Notes: a model not told the origin generated them from the letters alone. Shown: positions 26,781 through 38,043, counted from the stretch's first letter. The stretch is DNA of 64,000 nucleotides from Pseudomonadota bacterium (GCA_021324855.1 JAJPIG010000024.1:1-64000), one strand, 5' to 3'. Translations and numbers: made by a program.

Positions 26781-29700
26781 GTGAAGCTGCTCCGAATCGC
26801 GCTGCTGACCGTTCTGACGCTTGTGATCATCGCGGGCGGATTCGCGGTTTTCCTGTATCGAAATCAGGACCAGCTCGTGAAGCTGATGCTCGCGCGGGTT
26901 GACGATGCGACCGGTCTGCACGTTTCGATCGCCGGCAGCAGTCTTGAGTTTCGCAGCCATCTGGTGCTGCTGCTCCAGGCTCCGGAAGTCTATCGCGACG
27001 GTATCGAGGTCGCCCGTTTCAATCGCGTCATTGCCTGGGTCAGCTATCACAATTTGATCCGACAGCAGGGCCTGCCGTTACGGCGTCTGCGACTAGAACA
27101 AGCCATGCTGACCGCGCCGGCCAACGCTCTGGCCGGCGGCGCCGCCGTGATTCCTCGCCTCGATGGCGAACTACGCCAATCCATAGCGGCTATATTTGCG
27201 GCGCTCGGCGGCGTGACTCAGCGGCTCGAAATTTCGGATGGGACGGTGAAGCAGGCAGGTGCGGGCGCGCTTGCTGAAGGAATCAATCTCACTGTCTATC
27301 ATCGCCGATCCCATGCAAACCGCTGGTACCTCCACTTCGAGGGTAGCTGGATGGCAGGTAAGCTGGCGGGCGTGCGGGTGGGCGGAGCGATCGCCTATGG
27401 TCGCGATCGACGGCTGCCTCAAGACATCATCCTGCACGGCGAGCTGCGCGGCGGCGATTCGGCGATGCGAAAGGTGCGAATCGCGACACTCACGCTTAAC
27501 GAGCACGCCACGGCCTGGCTTCGCTTCGCGCTTCGTCGGGACGGCCGGCTCTCCGGCAATGTTTCGGCGACTTTGCGAGACGTCGAGCTTCAAGGCGAGC
27601 GTTCCACCGCGCCCGTTGCGCTCGGCGATTTTGCTCTGCACTTTCCCTTCGAGGCGGGCAGCGCAAGTTTCGATATTCCCGCGCTGGTACTCGAACGCAA
27701 TCAGACCCGGATTCTGCAGGCGAAGTTGCGTCTCGATGATCCTTACGGCGAGAACTCGATCGTCACGATCGCCGCATACGGTTTGCGCGCCGATCTGCTT
27801 GCGCTGCGCAAGTTCGCAGGCCTGCTTGGGCGGCTTCCCAAAGCCTTCGCACCGGTCATCGATGCAATCCAAGCGGGTGAGATCGCGGTAAACCGGGCGG
27901 AGCTTTCCTCTCCGCTGCACGCAATCCTCGATTCGCCGGGCCAAGTGTTGCGTCAAAATCTTGCGGGGAACGGCGCGCTTGCAAACGTCGCGATCAAGCT
28001 GCCGTCGGACTGGGAGGGGCCGGAGCTTACTCATCTGGCGGGAAAGCTCACCTACAGCAACAGCACTTTTTCTTTTAGCGACGGATCGGTGGAGCTTGGC
28101 AAATCGAAGCTCGCGCCCGTCCGTATACGCGTCGAAATCGGTCCGCGGACCGATCGTCTCAAGTATTCCGTCGAATCCAGGGGCGAACTCGATGCCGCCG
28201 AAGTTTATGTGGCGGTCTTGAAACTCGAACCCACTCTGATGGCGACTGCGCTCCGACAGATTCGCTCAGTGCAGGGAAAGATGGCGCTCGACTTTCGGGG
28301 GAGCGGTGTGCTGGCCACGGCGAAGCCTCTCCCGCCCGCTGCGATGGCGCTGCGGCTCACGCCGGACCCGCTGCAAGTCGCGACGAATGGTTTGCCGGTG
28401 CCGTTGGAATTGACAGGCGGCGTGGTGACCGTCATACCGACGAGCGTCACGATTGACCGCGTGATGGTGCGGGTCGCGGGCGACGGACAGGGAGCGGCGG
28501 GCAACGGCAGCGTGCTCATCAACGGTCTTGTCGAGCGCGAAAAAAGCGGCCTGATCGCGCGTCATGTCTCGGCGGAGGTGCGCGATCTGAAGGCCCAGCG
28601 ATGGCTGCCCTTGGCGATCGATCCATCCGATCTGAAGCTCCAGGGAAGAATCAACGGCGTGCTGTTTGTCGAGGGTGCGCCCGCCGCAAAACCCGAGTAT
28701 CGGGTGAACGGACGGCTAACGGTCGGGCAGGGAGAGATGCAGTTCGGATTTCTGCGCTCGCCCATAATTCTCAGCTCCGCCACGCTCGCGCTCGATGGCC
28801 GCGGGATGAAGCTGCAAATTCCGTCCGCGTTGCTCGAGAAATCGCCGATCGACCTCAGCATGTCGATTCGCGACTTCTCGCATCCTGAGATGGAGCTCAA
28901 CGCCGTTGCGCAGCGGCTCGATCTCACGGTCATGAAGTTCATCCGACTGCCCTGGCAGCCGCCGACGCCGGTGATGCTCTTCAAGATTCCGGTGACGGGA
29001 TATATTGGCGCGCGCCGCGCCGATCTAATCCGCCTCGAAATGAACGAAGTCGGAGCGAATTACCGGTACGATGGCGGCAACTGGTGGGTGCGGGGTTTCA
29101 AGGCTGACGCGCTCGGTGGAAAAATCGCGCTCGATTTCTCGGGCCGTAAAAAGGATGACTGGGTCCATCTGCGCGGGCAACTGATGCAAATCGACGGCGC
29201 CGAGCTGATGCATCTTCTGCAGGGGCCCGGCGAGCCGAAGCTGACCGGCAAGATGGATATGAACGGCGATTTCTGGGCCGATACCAACAACGACTTTTTT
29301 CCCACACTTAGCGGCAAGTTCGCGATCAATGCGCAGCAGGGGACGCTCGCGAGGTTCCGTCTACTCTCGCGCATCCTCGGCATGATCGATCTGAAGAGCT
29401 GGCTCACGGCCAACGTTCCCGACCCGCGCGTCGCCGGCCTGCCGTTCGATACTCTGACCGCGACATTCAACGGAAACAATGGCGTGTTTCACACTGACGA
29501 TCTCACGCTCAAGGGACCGGTGATGGATCTGGGTGCGCAGGGCTCGATCAATGCGGACCAGGCGACGATGAACATGACCATCGCGATGGTGCCGTTCGAT
29601 ACCGTGAACTGGCTGGTGACCAAGATTCCGTTGCTTGGCGAACGGCTGGCCGCCGGAACTACGCTTTTCGCCGCCTACTTTCAGGTCCGCGGGCCGATCT

Positions 29701-29804
29701 CGGATCCGCGCGTAACGGTAAAACCCATCACCTCGGTCGCCGAGTTGGTGAAAAAGACTCTCGGCCTGCCGATCAACATTATCCGGCCCAACACGGTGCG
29801 ATGA
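26781..29804 (+). CDS. AsmA/TamB-like inner membrane protein
   Basis: A 1007-residue protein with an N-terminal signal-anchor (RIALLTVLTLVIIAGGFAVFL) and a long beta-rich body of AsmA-like repeats. The C-terminal DTVNWLVTKIPLLGERLAAG and ITSVAELVKKTLGLPINIIRP are typical of AsmA_2/DUF3971 proteins. These proteins bridge the periplasm and are implicated in phospholipid transport to the outer membrane, which implies a diderm cell. The start is a GTG at 26781. The ATG of the next frame, at 29801, overlaps its TGA, linking it to cutA, hisC and pth as one transcript. Confidence 0.8.
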   Translation: MKLLRIALLTVLTLVIIAGGFAVFLYRNQDQLVKLMLARVDDATGLHVSIAGSSLEFRSHLVLLLQAPEVYRDGIEVARFNRVIAWVSYHNLIRQQGLPLRRLRLEQAMLTAPANALAGGAAVIPRLDGELRQSIAAIFAALGGVTQRLEISDGTVKQAGAGALAEGINLTVYHRRSHANRWYLHFEGSWMAGKLAGVRVGGAIAYGRDRRLPQDIILHGELRGGDSAMRKVRIATLTLNEHATAWLRFALRRDGRLSGNVSATLRDVELQGERSTAPVALGDFALHFPFEAGSASFDIPALVLERNQTRILQAKLRLDDPYGENSIVTIAAYGLRADLLALRKFAGLLGRLPKAFAPVIDAIQAGEIAVNRAELSSPLHAILDSPGQVLRQNLAGNGALANVAIKLPSDWEGPELTHLAGKLTYSNSTFSFSDGSVELGKSKLAPVRIRVEIGPRTDRLKYSVESRGELDAAEVYVAVLKLEPTLMATALRQIRSVQGKMALDFRGSGVLATAKPLPPAAMALRLTPDPLQVATNGLPVPLELTGGVVTVIPTSVTIDRVMVRVAGDGQGAAGNGSVLINGLVEREKSGLIARHVSAEVRDLKAQRWLPLAIDPSDLKLQGRINGVLFVEGAPAAKPEYRVNGRLTVGQGEMQFGFLRSPIILSSATLALDGRGMKLQIPSALLEKSPIDLSMSIRDFSHPEMELNAVAQRLDLTVMKFIRLPWQPPTPVMLFKIPVTGYIGARRADLIRLEMNEVGANYRYDGGNWWVRGFKADALGGKIALDFSGRKKDDWVHLRGQLMQIDGAELMHLLQGPGEPKLTGKMDMNGDFWADTNNDFFPTLSGKFAINAQQGTLARFRLLSRILGMIDLKSWLTANVPDPRVAGLPFDTLTATFNGNNGVFHTDDLTLKGPVMDLGAQGSINADQATMNMTIAMVPFDTVNWLVTKIPLLGERLAAGTTLFAAYFQVRGPISDPRVTVKPITSVAELVKKTLGLPINIIRPNTVR

Positions 29805-30220
29805 GCGGCTTGGACGCCGCCGAGCCCGCCGCTAGAGTGACCTGCGCCATGGCCTCATCGAAAACGCTACAAAAAGCATCGGCGATGCGTCTGCTGCTGG
29901 TGACGGTCGGCAGTGAGGAGCAGGCGGTAAGCATCGCGCGTACGCTGGTGCAGGAACACCTCGCGGCATGCGTAAATCTGATTGCGCCGATCCGATCGAT
30001 CTACCGATGGCGCGATGCGCTCGAGGACGAACGCGAGATTCTACTCGTCATCAAGACGCGCAAAGCACTCTACTCCCGCGTCGAACAACGGGTGCGCGAG
30101 ATGCACAGTTACGAGGTTCCCGAAATTCTTTCGATCGCGCCCGATGCGGGCCACCGGCCGTACCTCGAATGGCTGTTCGATTCGACGGCCGCAGCTGTGC
30201 TGCGCGGAGCGCGGAGCTGA
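29801..30220 (+). CDS. cutA: CutA-type divalent cation tolerance protein
   Basis: A CutA1 trimeric protein: RLLLVTVGSEEQAVSIARTL, EHLAACVNLIAPIRSIYRW, LLVIKTRKALYSRVEQRV and HSYEVPEILSI are family motifs. CutA is linked to copper tolerance, though its function is unsettled. The ATG at 29801 overlaps the AsmA-like stop (ATGA) and gives 139 residues. The canonical length of about 110 would start at 29885, where the family homology begins; 29849 is another option. hisC begins three bases after the stop. Confidence 0.88.
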   Translation: MSGLDAAEPAARVTCAMASSKTLQKASAMRLLLVTVGSEEQAVSIARTLVQEHLAACVNLIAPIRSIYRWRDALEDEREILLVIKTRKALYSRVEQRVREMHSYEVPEILSIAPDAGHRPYLEWLFDSTAAAVLRGARS

Positions 30221-30223
30221 TTC

Positions 30224-31330
30224 GTGCCATCCCGCGAGAGGACGGTCGCGACATTCCGCGCGGCGATCAGGCGTATGTCGCCCTATGTCCCCGGTGAGCA
30301 GCCACGCGCCGGAACGCGCCTGATCAAGCTCAACACCAACGAAAATCCGTATCCGCCTTCGCCGCGAACCCGGCGCGCGCTTGCCGACGGAGCCGACCTG
30401 CTGCGACTCTATCCGGCGCCGCACGCCGATGATCTGGTTGCCGAGGCGGCGCGGCTCTATCGAGTACCGCGCGAGATGATTATCGCGGGGAACGGTTCCG
30501 ATGAGCTGCTCGCGATGATATTCCGCGCTGTGCTCGACCCTGGCGATCGAGTGGCGTATCCGACGCCGACCTATTCGTTGTACGACACTCTCGCGGAAAT
30601 TGAGGAAGCTCGCGTAGTACGCGTTCCGTGGTGCGAGGATTTCTCTTTGCCGCTCGATAAGCTGGCGCGAGCGCGGGCCCGGCTGACGATCGTGTGCAGC
30701 CCGAATTCGCCCTCAGGCACGTGGACGCCGTCACCGCGACTGGCTGCGCTAGCGAGTCGCATCGCGCCGCGGTTACTGGTGATCGATGAGGCGTACGTAG
30801 ATTTCGCCGCCGGCCACGCGTTGGATCTGGCGCGACGCCATCACAATGTCATCGTGTTACGCTCTCTCTCGAAATCCTTTTCGCTTGCCGGGATGCGCTT
30901 GGGACTCGGTTTTGCGCAACCGGAGATCATAGAGCAGCTCATAAAGGTGAAGGACTCCTACAACCTGAGCCGGATAGCGATCGCGGTTGGTGCGCAGGCG
31001 CTGCGCGATGCGGCTTGGATGCGACGCAATGTCGAACGGGTGGTGGCGACCCGCGCGCGCACCGAGGCCAATCTCCGCAAACTTGGCTTCGAGGTGCCGC
31101 CTTCGCAGGCAAATTTCGTGATGGCGCGGATGCCGGGGCGCGATCTGGCGCCGCTGGTAGGCGATCTTCGCAAACGCGGCATCCTGGTGCGCTACTTCGC
31201 GACTCCGGGGCTCAGAGACGCCATGCGTATCTCGATCGGCACGCCGACCGAGATGTCGGCGTTGATAGATGCGCTGCGTTCGCTGATGGCATCGCGCGAT
31301 TCAAAACGCGAACTCAAAAGGCGTCGATGA
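30224..31330 (+). CDS. hisC: Histidinol-phosphate aminotransferase
   Basis: A 368-residue fold-type I PLP enzyme. LIKLNTNENPYPPSP, IIAGNGSDELLAM, CSPNSPSG, LVIDEAYVDFA and LRSLSKSFSLAGMRLG (PLP Lys) match HisC. It converts imidazole-acetol phosphate to histidinol phosphate in histidine biosynthesis; paralogues act on aromatic amino acids or threonine phosphate. The start is a GTG at 30224. There are no other his genes in the window, so the histidine role is inferred from the family. Its TGA overlaps the ATG of pth. Confidence 0.88.
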   Translation: MPSRERTVATFRAAIRRMSPYVPGEQPRAGTRLIKLNTNENPYPPSPRTRRALADGADLLRLYPAPHADDLVAEAARLYRVPREMIIAGNGSDELLAMIFRAVLDPGDRVAYPTPTYSLYDTLAEIEEARVVRVPWCEDFSLPLDKLARARARLTIVCSPNSPSGTWTPSPRLAALASRIAPRLLVIDEAYVDFAAGHALDLARRHHNVIVLRSLSKSFSLAGMRLGLGFAQPEIIEQLIKVKDSYNLSRIAIAVGAQALRDAAWMRRNVERVVATRARTEANLRKLGFEVPPSQANFVMARMPGRDLAPLVGDLRKRGILVRYFATPGLRDAMRISIGTPTEMSALIDALRSLMASRDSKRELKRRR

Positions 31331-31974
31331 GTCCGATCACACGCCTGTTTCGGCGTTTTCGTCGCGGCGCAATTGCGGGCGAGCCCTCGAAGGGCCCGAG
31401 CGCGGTCGATTGGATGGTGGTAGGCCTCGGCAATCCCGGCGAGCAGTATCGTCGCTCGCGCCACAACCTTGGCTACATGGTGCTCGACCGGTTAGCCGCG
31501 CGGCATCACGTCGAGCTTTCGCGTCATCGCTTTAAGGCGGCATACGCGACGGCCGAAATCGGCGAGCACACCGGACTGCTGGTCAAACCCGAGGGCTTTT
31601 ATAATTTAAGCGGCGAAACTGTTTCCTCGATGCTCGGCTACTACAAGGTCCCGGTCGAGCGGCTGATAGTTCTCCACGACGATCTCGACCTCGAAGCCGG
31701 TCGACTCCGCATCAAGCGCGGCGGCGGCGATGCGGGTAATCGCGGGATACGCTCGATCGCCGCGAAAACGGGTGTCGATTTCATCCGTGTACGCATCGGG
31801 ATCGGACGTCCGCCCGACGAGGGCGAGAGCAAGGACTTCGTGCTCAGGCCCATGACCCGCTCTGAGCTGGCGTATTACGATCCGGTCATTGATCGTGCCG
31901 CCGACGCAGTGGAAACAGTGATGGCCGAAAATCTGGAACGCGCAATGGGCCGTTTCAACCAGTGGCCTGTCTGA
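31327..31974 (+). CDS. pth: Peptidyl-tRNA hydrolase
   Basis: A 215-residue protein with an extra N-terminal arm of about 35 residues before the Pth domain (VVGLGNPGEQYRRSRHNLGY). This supplies the substrate-binding Asn and the catalytic His. LLVKPEGFYNLSGE and IVLHDDLDLEAGRLRIKRGG carry the catalytic Asp region. It cleaves peptidyl-tRNA dropped from ribosomes. At the segment usually G-G-H-N-G the protein reads DAGNRGIRSI, a common type of substitution. ATG 31327 overlaps the hisC TGA (ATGA), indicating coupling. Confidence 0.94.
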   Translation: MSPITRLFRRFRRGAIAGEPSKGPSAVDWMVVGLGNPGEQYRRSRHNLGYMVLDRLAARHHVELSRHRFKAAYATAEIGEHTGLLVKPEGFYNLSGETVSSMLGYYKVPVERLIVLHDDLDLEAGRLRIKRGGGDAGNRGIRSIAAKTGVDFIRVRIGIGRPPDEGESKDFVLRPMTRSELAYYDPVIDRAADAVETVMAENLERAMGRFNQWPV

Positions 31975-32047
31975 GCGCAGGAAAACTTTTCCGACCAGAG
32001 CGCTTCGGATACGCTGACCAGGTCTTGCGGCTCGTAATTCAACGGGT

Positions 32048-33232
32048 ATGAACGAAGAACAGGCAGAGGCGCGCGCGCTCGAACTCAGCCGCAATGCGGT
32101 CGAGGTCATCTCGATCGGTGAGCTCGCGTCTAAGCTGGGCGAAGGGCGGCCGCTACGAATCAAACTCGGGATGGATCCGACGGCGCCCGACCTTCATCTC
32201 GGTCATACGGTCACGCTCAAGAAGCTTCGCGATTTCCAGCAAGCGGGGCATACCGTGGTCTTCCTGGTGGGCGACTTCACCGCCATGATCGGCGATCCGA
32301 CCGGCCGCTCCGAAACACGCAAGCCGCTCAGCACGGATGAGATCAAGCGCAACGCCGATACCTATCGTCGCCAGGTGTTCAAGCTGCTCGATCCGGAACG
32401 CACCGAGATTCGGTTCAACAGCGAATGGATGTCGCAGATGGGCGTTGCCGGGCTGATCGGAATCGCGGCGCATCTGAGCGTCGCGCGGATGCTCGAGCGC
32501 GACGATTTCGAGAAACGGCTTAAGTCGGGTGAGCCGCTGTTTCTGCACGAGCTGCTCTATCCGCTCATCCAGGGTTACGATTCCGTGGCGCTCAAGGCCG
32601 ATGTCGAACTCGGCGGCACCGACCAGAAATTCAACATGCTGGTGGGACGCGACCTGCAGCGCGCCTTCGGACAGCCGCCGCAGGTCGTGATGACGATGCC
32701 GCTGCTGGAAGGGCACGACGGCGTCCGCAAAATGTCGAAATCGTACGGCAATTACGTGGCGCTTGAGGATCGCCCTGAGGAAATGTTCGGCAAGCTGATG
32801 TCGATTTCAGACGTGCTGATGGCCCGCTACTTCGAGCTGCTTGCGGGCGGCGATGCGGCCGAGCTTGCTGCGGTCCGTTCCGGCGCGCTCCATCCGATGG
32901 AAGCGAAGAAGCGGCTTGCCGCCATGATCGTAGCGGAATATCACGGCTCAGACGCCGCCGAGCGGGCGCGCGAATATTTCGAGACCAAGTTCCAGCGGCG
33001 CGAGATTCCGGCTGATGCCAAGGTCTACAAGATCGACGGCGAAATCTGGATTTGCGAGCTGATGAAGCAAATCGGCTTCGTGCCCTCGACCAGCGAGGCG
33101 CGCCGGCTGGTAGGGCAGGGCGCCGTGCGGGTCGACGGCCGCACGGTGACCGACATCAATTTCCGGTTCATGCCCGGAACCAACCAGGTGATCGAGGTCG
33201 GCAAGCGGCGCGTGGCGCGAATCAAACGTTGA
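32048..33232 (+). CDS. tyrS: Tyrosyl-tRNA synthetase
   Basis: A 394-residue class I synthetase. [13 protein letters not shown] (HIGH box), [10 protein letters not shown] (KMSKS), [15 protein letters not shown] (tyrosine pocket and tRNA contacts) and a C-terminal S4 RNA-binding domain ([17 protein letters not shown]) are present. It charges tRNA-Tyr. It follows pth by 73 bases and is the last gene of the plus-strand block. It converges with the small gene at 33238, with only five bases between stops. Confidence 0.96.
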   Translation: MNEEQAEARALELSRNAVEVISIGELASKLGEGRPLRIKLGMDPTAPDLHLGHTVTLKKLRDFQQAGHTVVFLVGDFTAMIGDPTGRSETRKPLSTDEIKRNADTYRRQVFKLLDPERTEIRFNSEWMSQMGVAGLIGIAAHLSVARMLERDDFEKRLKSGEPLFLHELLYPLIQGYDSVALKADVELGGTDQKFNMLVGRDLQRAFGQPPQVVMTMPLLEGHDGVRKMSKSYGNYVALEDRPEEMFGKLMSISDVLMARYFELLAGGDAAELAAVRSGALHPMEAKKRLAAMIVAEYHGSDAAERAREYFETKFQRREIPADAKVYKIDGEIWICELMKQIGFVPSTSEARRLVGQGAVRVDGRTVTDINFRFMPGTNQVIEVGKRRVARIKR

Positions 33233-33237
33233 CCGGT

Positions 33238-33510
33238 TCAGGACTTGTCTTCCGAGCGCCGGCCCGATTCGGCTTCAACTACGGCGCGCAGCTTTTTCAT
33301 CGTGCGGTCGAGCGCTTTGACGTAGCGCTGCTTGGTCCAGGTCTCGCGGGTGTGCATCTTGAGCCATCCGAGCTTTACGGCGTCGGGCTTGTTGCCCATC
33401 TCGCCGGTGGAAACCTCGATGACCGCGCGCTCCTCGGGCGTCAGCGTTTGGAGCACCTCACGCTTGATGCTCTGGAGAAAGCCCGACTTCAGATCGATGT
33501 CTATTTTCAT
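33238..33510 (-). CDS. Small conserved-type protein, unknown function
   Basis: A 90-residue ORF, MKIDIDLKSGFLQSIKREVL and then TWTKQRYVKALDRTMKKLRAVVEAE, is highly charged and probably helical. No cysteines or hydrophobic helix. I recognise no family. It follows the gene at 33530-33904 by 19 bases, so they may be co-transcribed. The coding signal is good and codon use is like its neighbours. Confidence 0.6.
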   Translation of the reverse strand: MKIDIDLKSGFLQSIKREVLQTLTPEERAVIEVSTGEMGNKPDAVKLGWLKMHTRETWTKQRYVKALDRTMKKLRAVVEAESGRRSEDKS

Positions 33511-33529
33511 GGACGTCCCAGAAAGCCCG

Positions 33530-33904
33530 TCAGTGCGATGCCGTCGACGAGGTAGCCGGAGGCAGGTTGATCAGGACGCTTTGCGGTTGTTCGGGCGGAT
33601 TCGGTCCGGCGAACGGATGAAAGAAATTGTAGAAGCCGTGCGTCATTGCAAAGGCCCAGCCGCCGCTCGTCGAAAGCATTCCGGAGACCTCGTAGTAAAC
33701 CGTCCGATCGTTCACCAGCTTGCCGATGGTGCTCTGACCTGTGTTGATCCTGCGCAATATCTGGCTCAAATCGTACGACGATGAGCGCAGGATCGCCATC
33801 ACCTCGCGGCCATACGCCTCGTTCTCGACCAGCCGCGGAACCAAGTCGTGCGCCTGGTCGAGGCGTGTCGCAACCTCGCCGAGTTGTTCGGAAGTGTGAT
33901 GCAT
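33530..33904 (-). CDS. MlaD/MCE-tail-like protein, possibly with an upstream membrane helix
   Basis: From ATG 33904 the product is 124 residues: helical with heptad-like spacing, ending in a segment GQSTIGKLVNDRTVYYEVSGML. This resembles the 'T-(L/I)-G-K-L-(L/V)-N-D' helical tail of MlaD/MCE proteins. The MCE domain itself is absent. The same frame is open upstream to a TAG and would encode a hydrophobic helix (LLILAELVILASGIGATF) if translation began at the CTG at 33964, which has AGGG five bases before it. So the true protein may be a membrane-anchored coiled-coil. Uncertain. Confidence 0.55.
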   Translation of the reverse strand: MHHTSEQLGEVATRLDQAHDLVPRLVENEAYGREVMAILRSSSYDLSQILRRINTGQSTIGKLVNDRTVYYEVSGMLSTSGGWAFAMTHGFYNFFHPFAGPNPPEQPQSVLINLPPATSSTASH

Positions 33905-34171
33905 CGTATCGAAAGTCGCGCCGATGCCGGAGGCCAGGATGACAAGCTCCGCGAGGATTAACAGTTGGACCCTGATTGTCCGGGCATTCGACTAAGCCAC
34001 GATACCCCCCGGTGCTGCGCCTAAAGCGCGGTCTTGAGAAAATCCGGCATCAAGTCGTCGTGCGCACTGGAGATTCCAACGCGCACTTGCCGGTCGATGT
34101 TGGCACATGGATGTTGATAATGGGCGTGAACGAAAATGAAGCCGAAGGACCAGGGCGCGATCGACTGCGCC

Positions 34172-34489
34172 ATGCCGCTGTTCGTCTACGGCACCCTGCT
34201 CGATCCGGCGTGTCGAAATCGAGTGCTCGGCCATTCGGTGCGGACGCGTCGGGCCAGTCTCAACGGCTTTCGGGTCGTGCGTGGACGCCACGTCTATATC
34301 GTCCCGGAGCCGGACGCATCTATCGATGGCCTGCTGCTGCTCGACCTCGAGGCTGCTGATTTCGCCGCGCTCGATCGGTACGAAGAGGTGCCGCGGCTGT
34401 ATACACGCGAAACCGTCGAAGTGGTCGCGAGCATCGAGCGCCTGCGATGCTGGGTCTACATGCCGACACGCGCGTTGCTCAAGGCCTAA
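34172..34489 (+). CDS. Gamma-glutamylcyclotransferase (GGCT/AIG2-like) family protein
   Basis: A 105-residue small beta-barrel: PLFVYGTLLDPACRNRVLG is the GGCT signature (F-V-Y-G-T-L), and LDRYEEVPRLYTRETVEV supplies the acidic active-site region. Family members cyclise gamma-glutamyl peptides to 5-oxoproline or act on aminoacyl groups. ATG 34172 gives the typical N-terminus; an in-frame ATG at 34136 is possible. It sits convergent to the response regulator gene, ten bases apart. The reaction is inferred from the family. Confidence 0.82.
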   Translation: MPLFVYGTLLDPACRNRVLGHSVRTRRASLNGFRVVRGRHVYIVPEPDASIDGLLLLDLEAADFAALDRYEEVPRLYTRETVEVVASIERLRCWVYMPTRALLKA

Positions 34490-34498
34490 CTAGCGACG

Positions 34499-35908
<1,410 letters not shown>

Positions 35909-35913
35909 AGGTC

Positions 35914-37374
35914 TTAAGTTTTGCCGGTTTGGACCGGAAAGGTGAAGACCACCCGGGTGCCCCGGCGATCTTCGCGCGGTCCGATGGTTATGTTGCCGCC
36001 ATGTTTCTCGACGATTGCCTGCGAGAGGAACAATCCCAGCCCTATGCCTTCGCGCTTGGTGGTGAAGAATGGTTCGAAAATACGCTGCTGCGTCGCCGGA
36101 TCGATTCCGACCCCGGTGTCGTCGAAGCTCAGCCGCAGCTTGGAGTCGTCGCGCGCATAACCGATATCGAGCGTGCCGCCTTCGGGCATCGCCTGGATCG
36201 CGTTGGCGACCACGTTGATGAAGCAGGTGCGAAGCTTCTCGGCATCGACGTTGAGCACCGCGGGCACGTCGGGATTGCGCTCGTAAACCGTAATCCCCTG
36301 GCTTCTGACTTTCGATTCGGAAAGCTCGATCACGCTGTGGACGAGCGCCCGGACATCGGTGGGTGCAGGATGGATCTCAATCGGTTTGCCGTAATGCAGA
36401 AAGCTTTGGATGAGTTCCGTCAGACGCCGAATCTCATCCTTCATCATGCCGAGCTGGTTGAGGAAATGATCGCGATCGCTGCTCAACTGGCCGGCGTAGC
36501 GGATGCGCAGTTGATCGATCGCGAGCGAGATGAAATTGAGGGGATTCTTGATCTCGTGGGCCAGTCCGCCGGCGAGTTGGCCGAGCGCCGCGAAGCGTTC
36601 CAGCCGATTCAGCTCGATCTCGCGCTCGCGCGCGCGTCGTAGTTGCGCGACCATGTCGTTGAACGATCGCGTCAGGAGTCCGATCTCATCGCGACGATGA
36701 GTCTCGGGTACCGGCTCGAGGCCGCGGGCGGCGAGGTTCTGCGCTGCCGCCGCCACGGTGTGAATCGGTTGGACGTAACGCTGCGCAAGCACCCACGCGA
36801 AGACCAGTCCTAGCGCGAAGATCGCGAGCGCGACGGTCAGAAGTTGGTTTCGGTACTGCTGAAGAGGCTCGGCGAAGTCGCCGAAATTGGCGATTAGTTG
36901 GACGTAGCCGAGCAGATGGTCCTCGACCTCGACCGGAATCAGATAGACCGTGGTCTGCTGGCCGCCGGCGCCGAAGGCGAGAGGGATAACGTCGATGAGG
37001 TTGCTGCCGCCGCTATGCGCCACCGCGCTCGTGGCGCCGCCTTGGGTCAGCACCGCGCCGATGAGTTTGGGATTCGTGCTGTTGATGATCAAATTGCGGC
37101 TGGAAGCTATCGAGACTTGGAGGCCCTGAGTATGCAGGCTTTTGACATAGTTCGGCAGCCGATCAGGGTCGGAGGCGCTGACCGAGGTCAGTTCCTGCAC
37201 GCTGATCTGGATTGCGCGCGCGAGGTCCTTTACCCGGGCCTGCGTGCTCTCAACCACCGCCTCCTGCGTGCCGAGGCTGACCGCGACCTGAGCGCCAAGC
37301 GTGAGCGTCAGCAACAACACCATCAAGGCCAGCAGCTTGGCCGTCAATCCGAAAGCCGGCAATCTAATGTTCAT
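35914..37374 (-). CDS. Membrane sensor histidine kinase (NtrB-like partner)
   Basis: A 486-residue protein with two membrane helices (about 12-34 and 178-198) bounding a periplasmic sensor region, then HAMP (to about 250), HisKA with phospho-acceptor His273 in AHEIKNPLNF, and HATPase_c with an N-box (VVANAIQAMPEGG), DTGVGID and a G-box REGIGLGLFLSQAI. It would autophosphorylate and pass phosphate to the NtrC-type regulator encoded next. The ligand is unknown; the operon links it to DedA and a cysteine-rich PCYCGC protein, hinting at envelope or metal stress. Confidence 0.92.
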   Translation of the reverse strand: MNIRLPAFGLTAKLLALMVLLLTLTLGAQVAVSLGTQEAVVESTQARVKDLARAIQISVQELTSVSASDPDRLPNYVKSLHTQGLQVSIASSRNLIINSTNPKLIGAVLTQGGATSAVAHSGGSNLIDVIPLAFGAGGQQTTVYLIPVEVEDHLLGYVQLIANFGDFAEPLQQYRNQLLTVALAIFALGLVFAWVLAQRYVQPIHTVAAAAQNLAARGLEPVPETHRRDEIGLLTRSFNDMVAQLRRAREREIELNRLERFAALGQLAGGLAHEIKNPLNFISLAIDQLRIRYAGQLSSDRDHFLNQLGMMKDEIRRLTELIQSFLHYGKPIEIHPAPTDVRALVHSVIELSESKVRSQGITVYERNPDVPAVLNVDAEKLRTCFINVVANAIQAMPEGGTLDIGYARDDSKLRLSFDDTGVGIDPATQQRIFEPFFTTKREGIGLGLFLSQAIVEKHGGNITIGPREDRRGTRVVFTFPVQTGKT

Positions 37375-37428
37375 CTTTTTGCCTGTGATGATTCCGCTCC
37401 CGGCGGATCTTTCCGCGCGGGTGTTATT

Positions 37429-38040
37429 CTACTGCGGATGGTTGCCGTTGCCGGACCAGAGATAAAGGTAGCGGCTGATCCAGAATAATATCGAGAGTAT
37501 CGCGATCAGCAAAATCAGGTGCTCGAAGCCGCCCACGTACGCGGTCGCGTATTCGATCTGGCTGCCGAAGAGATAGCCGATCGAGACCATCACCGGCACC
37601 GAGATCAACGCACCCAGCAGATCGTAGAAAAAGAACCGTCCGGGACTGACGCCGAGCGAGCCGGCCGACAGGTAGATGATCGCGCGCAGACCGGCGAGAA
37701 AGCGCGCGTAAAAAATCGTCTTGCTGCCGTGGCGTTCCATGAAGCCCCGCAGCCATTCTATCCGATTGCGCGAACGGGGACGCTCGACGCCGAAATAGGC
37801 CAGCAATCCGCTTCCGAAGCGCCGTCCGATCAGGAACAGCGAGTTATCGCCGACGACGACCCCCAGCAGCGCGACCACCAAGGTCGGAGGGTAGGCGGTG
37901 ATCCCGCGATGGATCAGGAAGCCGCCCGTCAGTAGCGCCACGTCCTCGGGCACCGGCAGCCCCAAGCCGCATAGCATCAAAACCGCGAACAGACCGACGT
38001 AACTGAAGTGTTCGATGTAGGCTGAAACCGCGATGCCCAA
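37429..38040 (-). CDS. DedA family membrane protein
   Basis: A 203-residue protein with about five membrane segments and the DedA core: FLIHRGITAYPPTLVVALLGVVVGDN, RFGSGLLAYFGVER and FYARFLAGLRAIIYLSAGSLG with the conserved F-x-R-F-x-x-x-x-R pattern. DedA/SNARE-associated proteins are lipid scramblases or transporters needed for membrane homeostasis and resistance to envelope stress. Three bases separate it from the PCYCGC gene upstream, and 54 bases follow before the kinase gene, all on the minus strand. Confidence 0.9.
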   Translation of the reverse strand: MGIAVSAYIEHFSYVGLFAVLMLCGLGLPVPEDVALLTGGFLIHRGITAYPPTLVVALLGVVVGDNSLFLIGRRFGSGLLAYFGVERPRSRNRIEWLRGFMERHGSKTIFYARFLAGLRAIIYLSAGSLGVSPGRFFFYDLLGALISVPVMVSIGYLFGSQIEYATAYVGGFEHLILLIAILSILFWISRYLYLWSGNGNHPQ

Positions 38041-38043
38041 GCG

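Noticed and set aside
25161-27050. Minus-strand 629-codon ORF over typA
   Set aside because: Antisense shadow of typA and the AsmA-like gene; no motifs, atypical composition.
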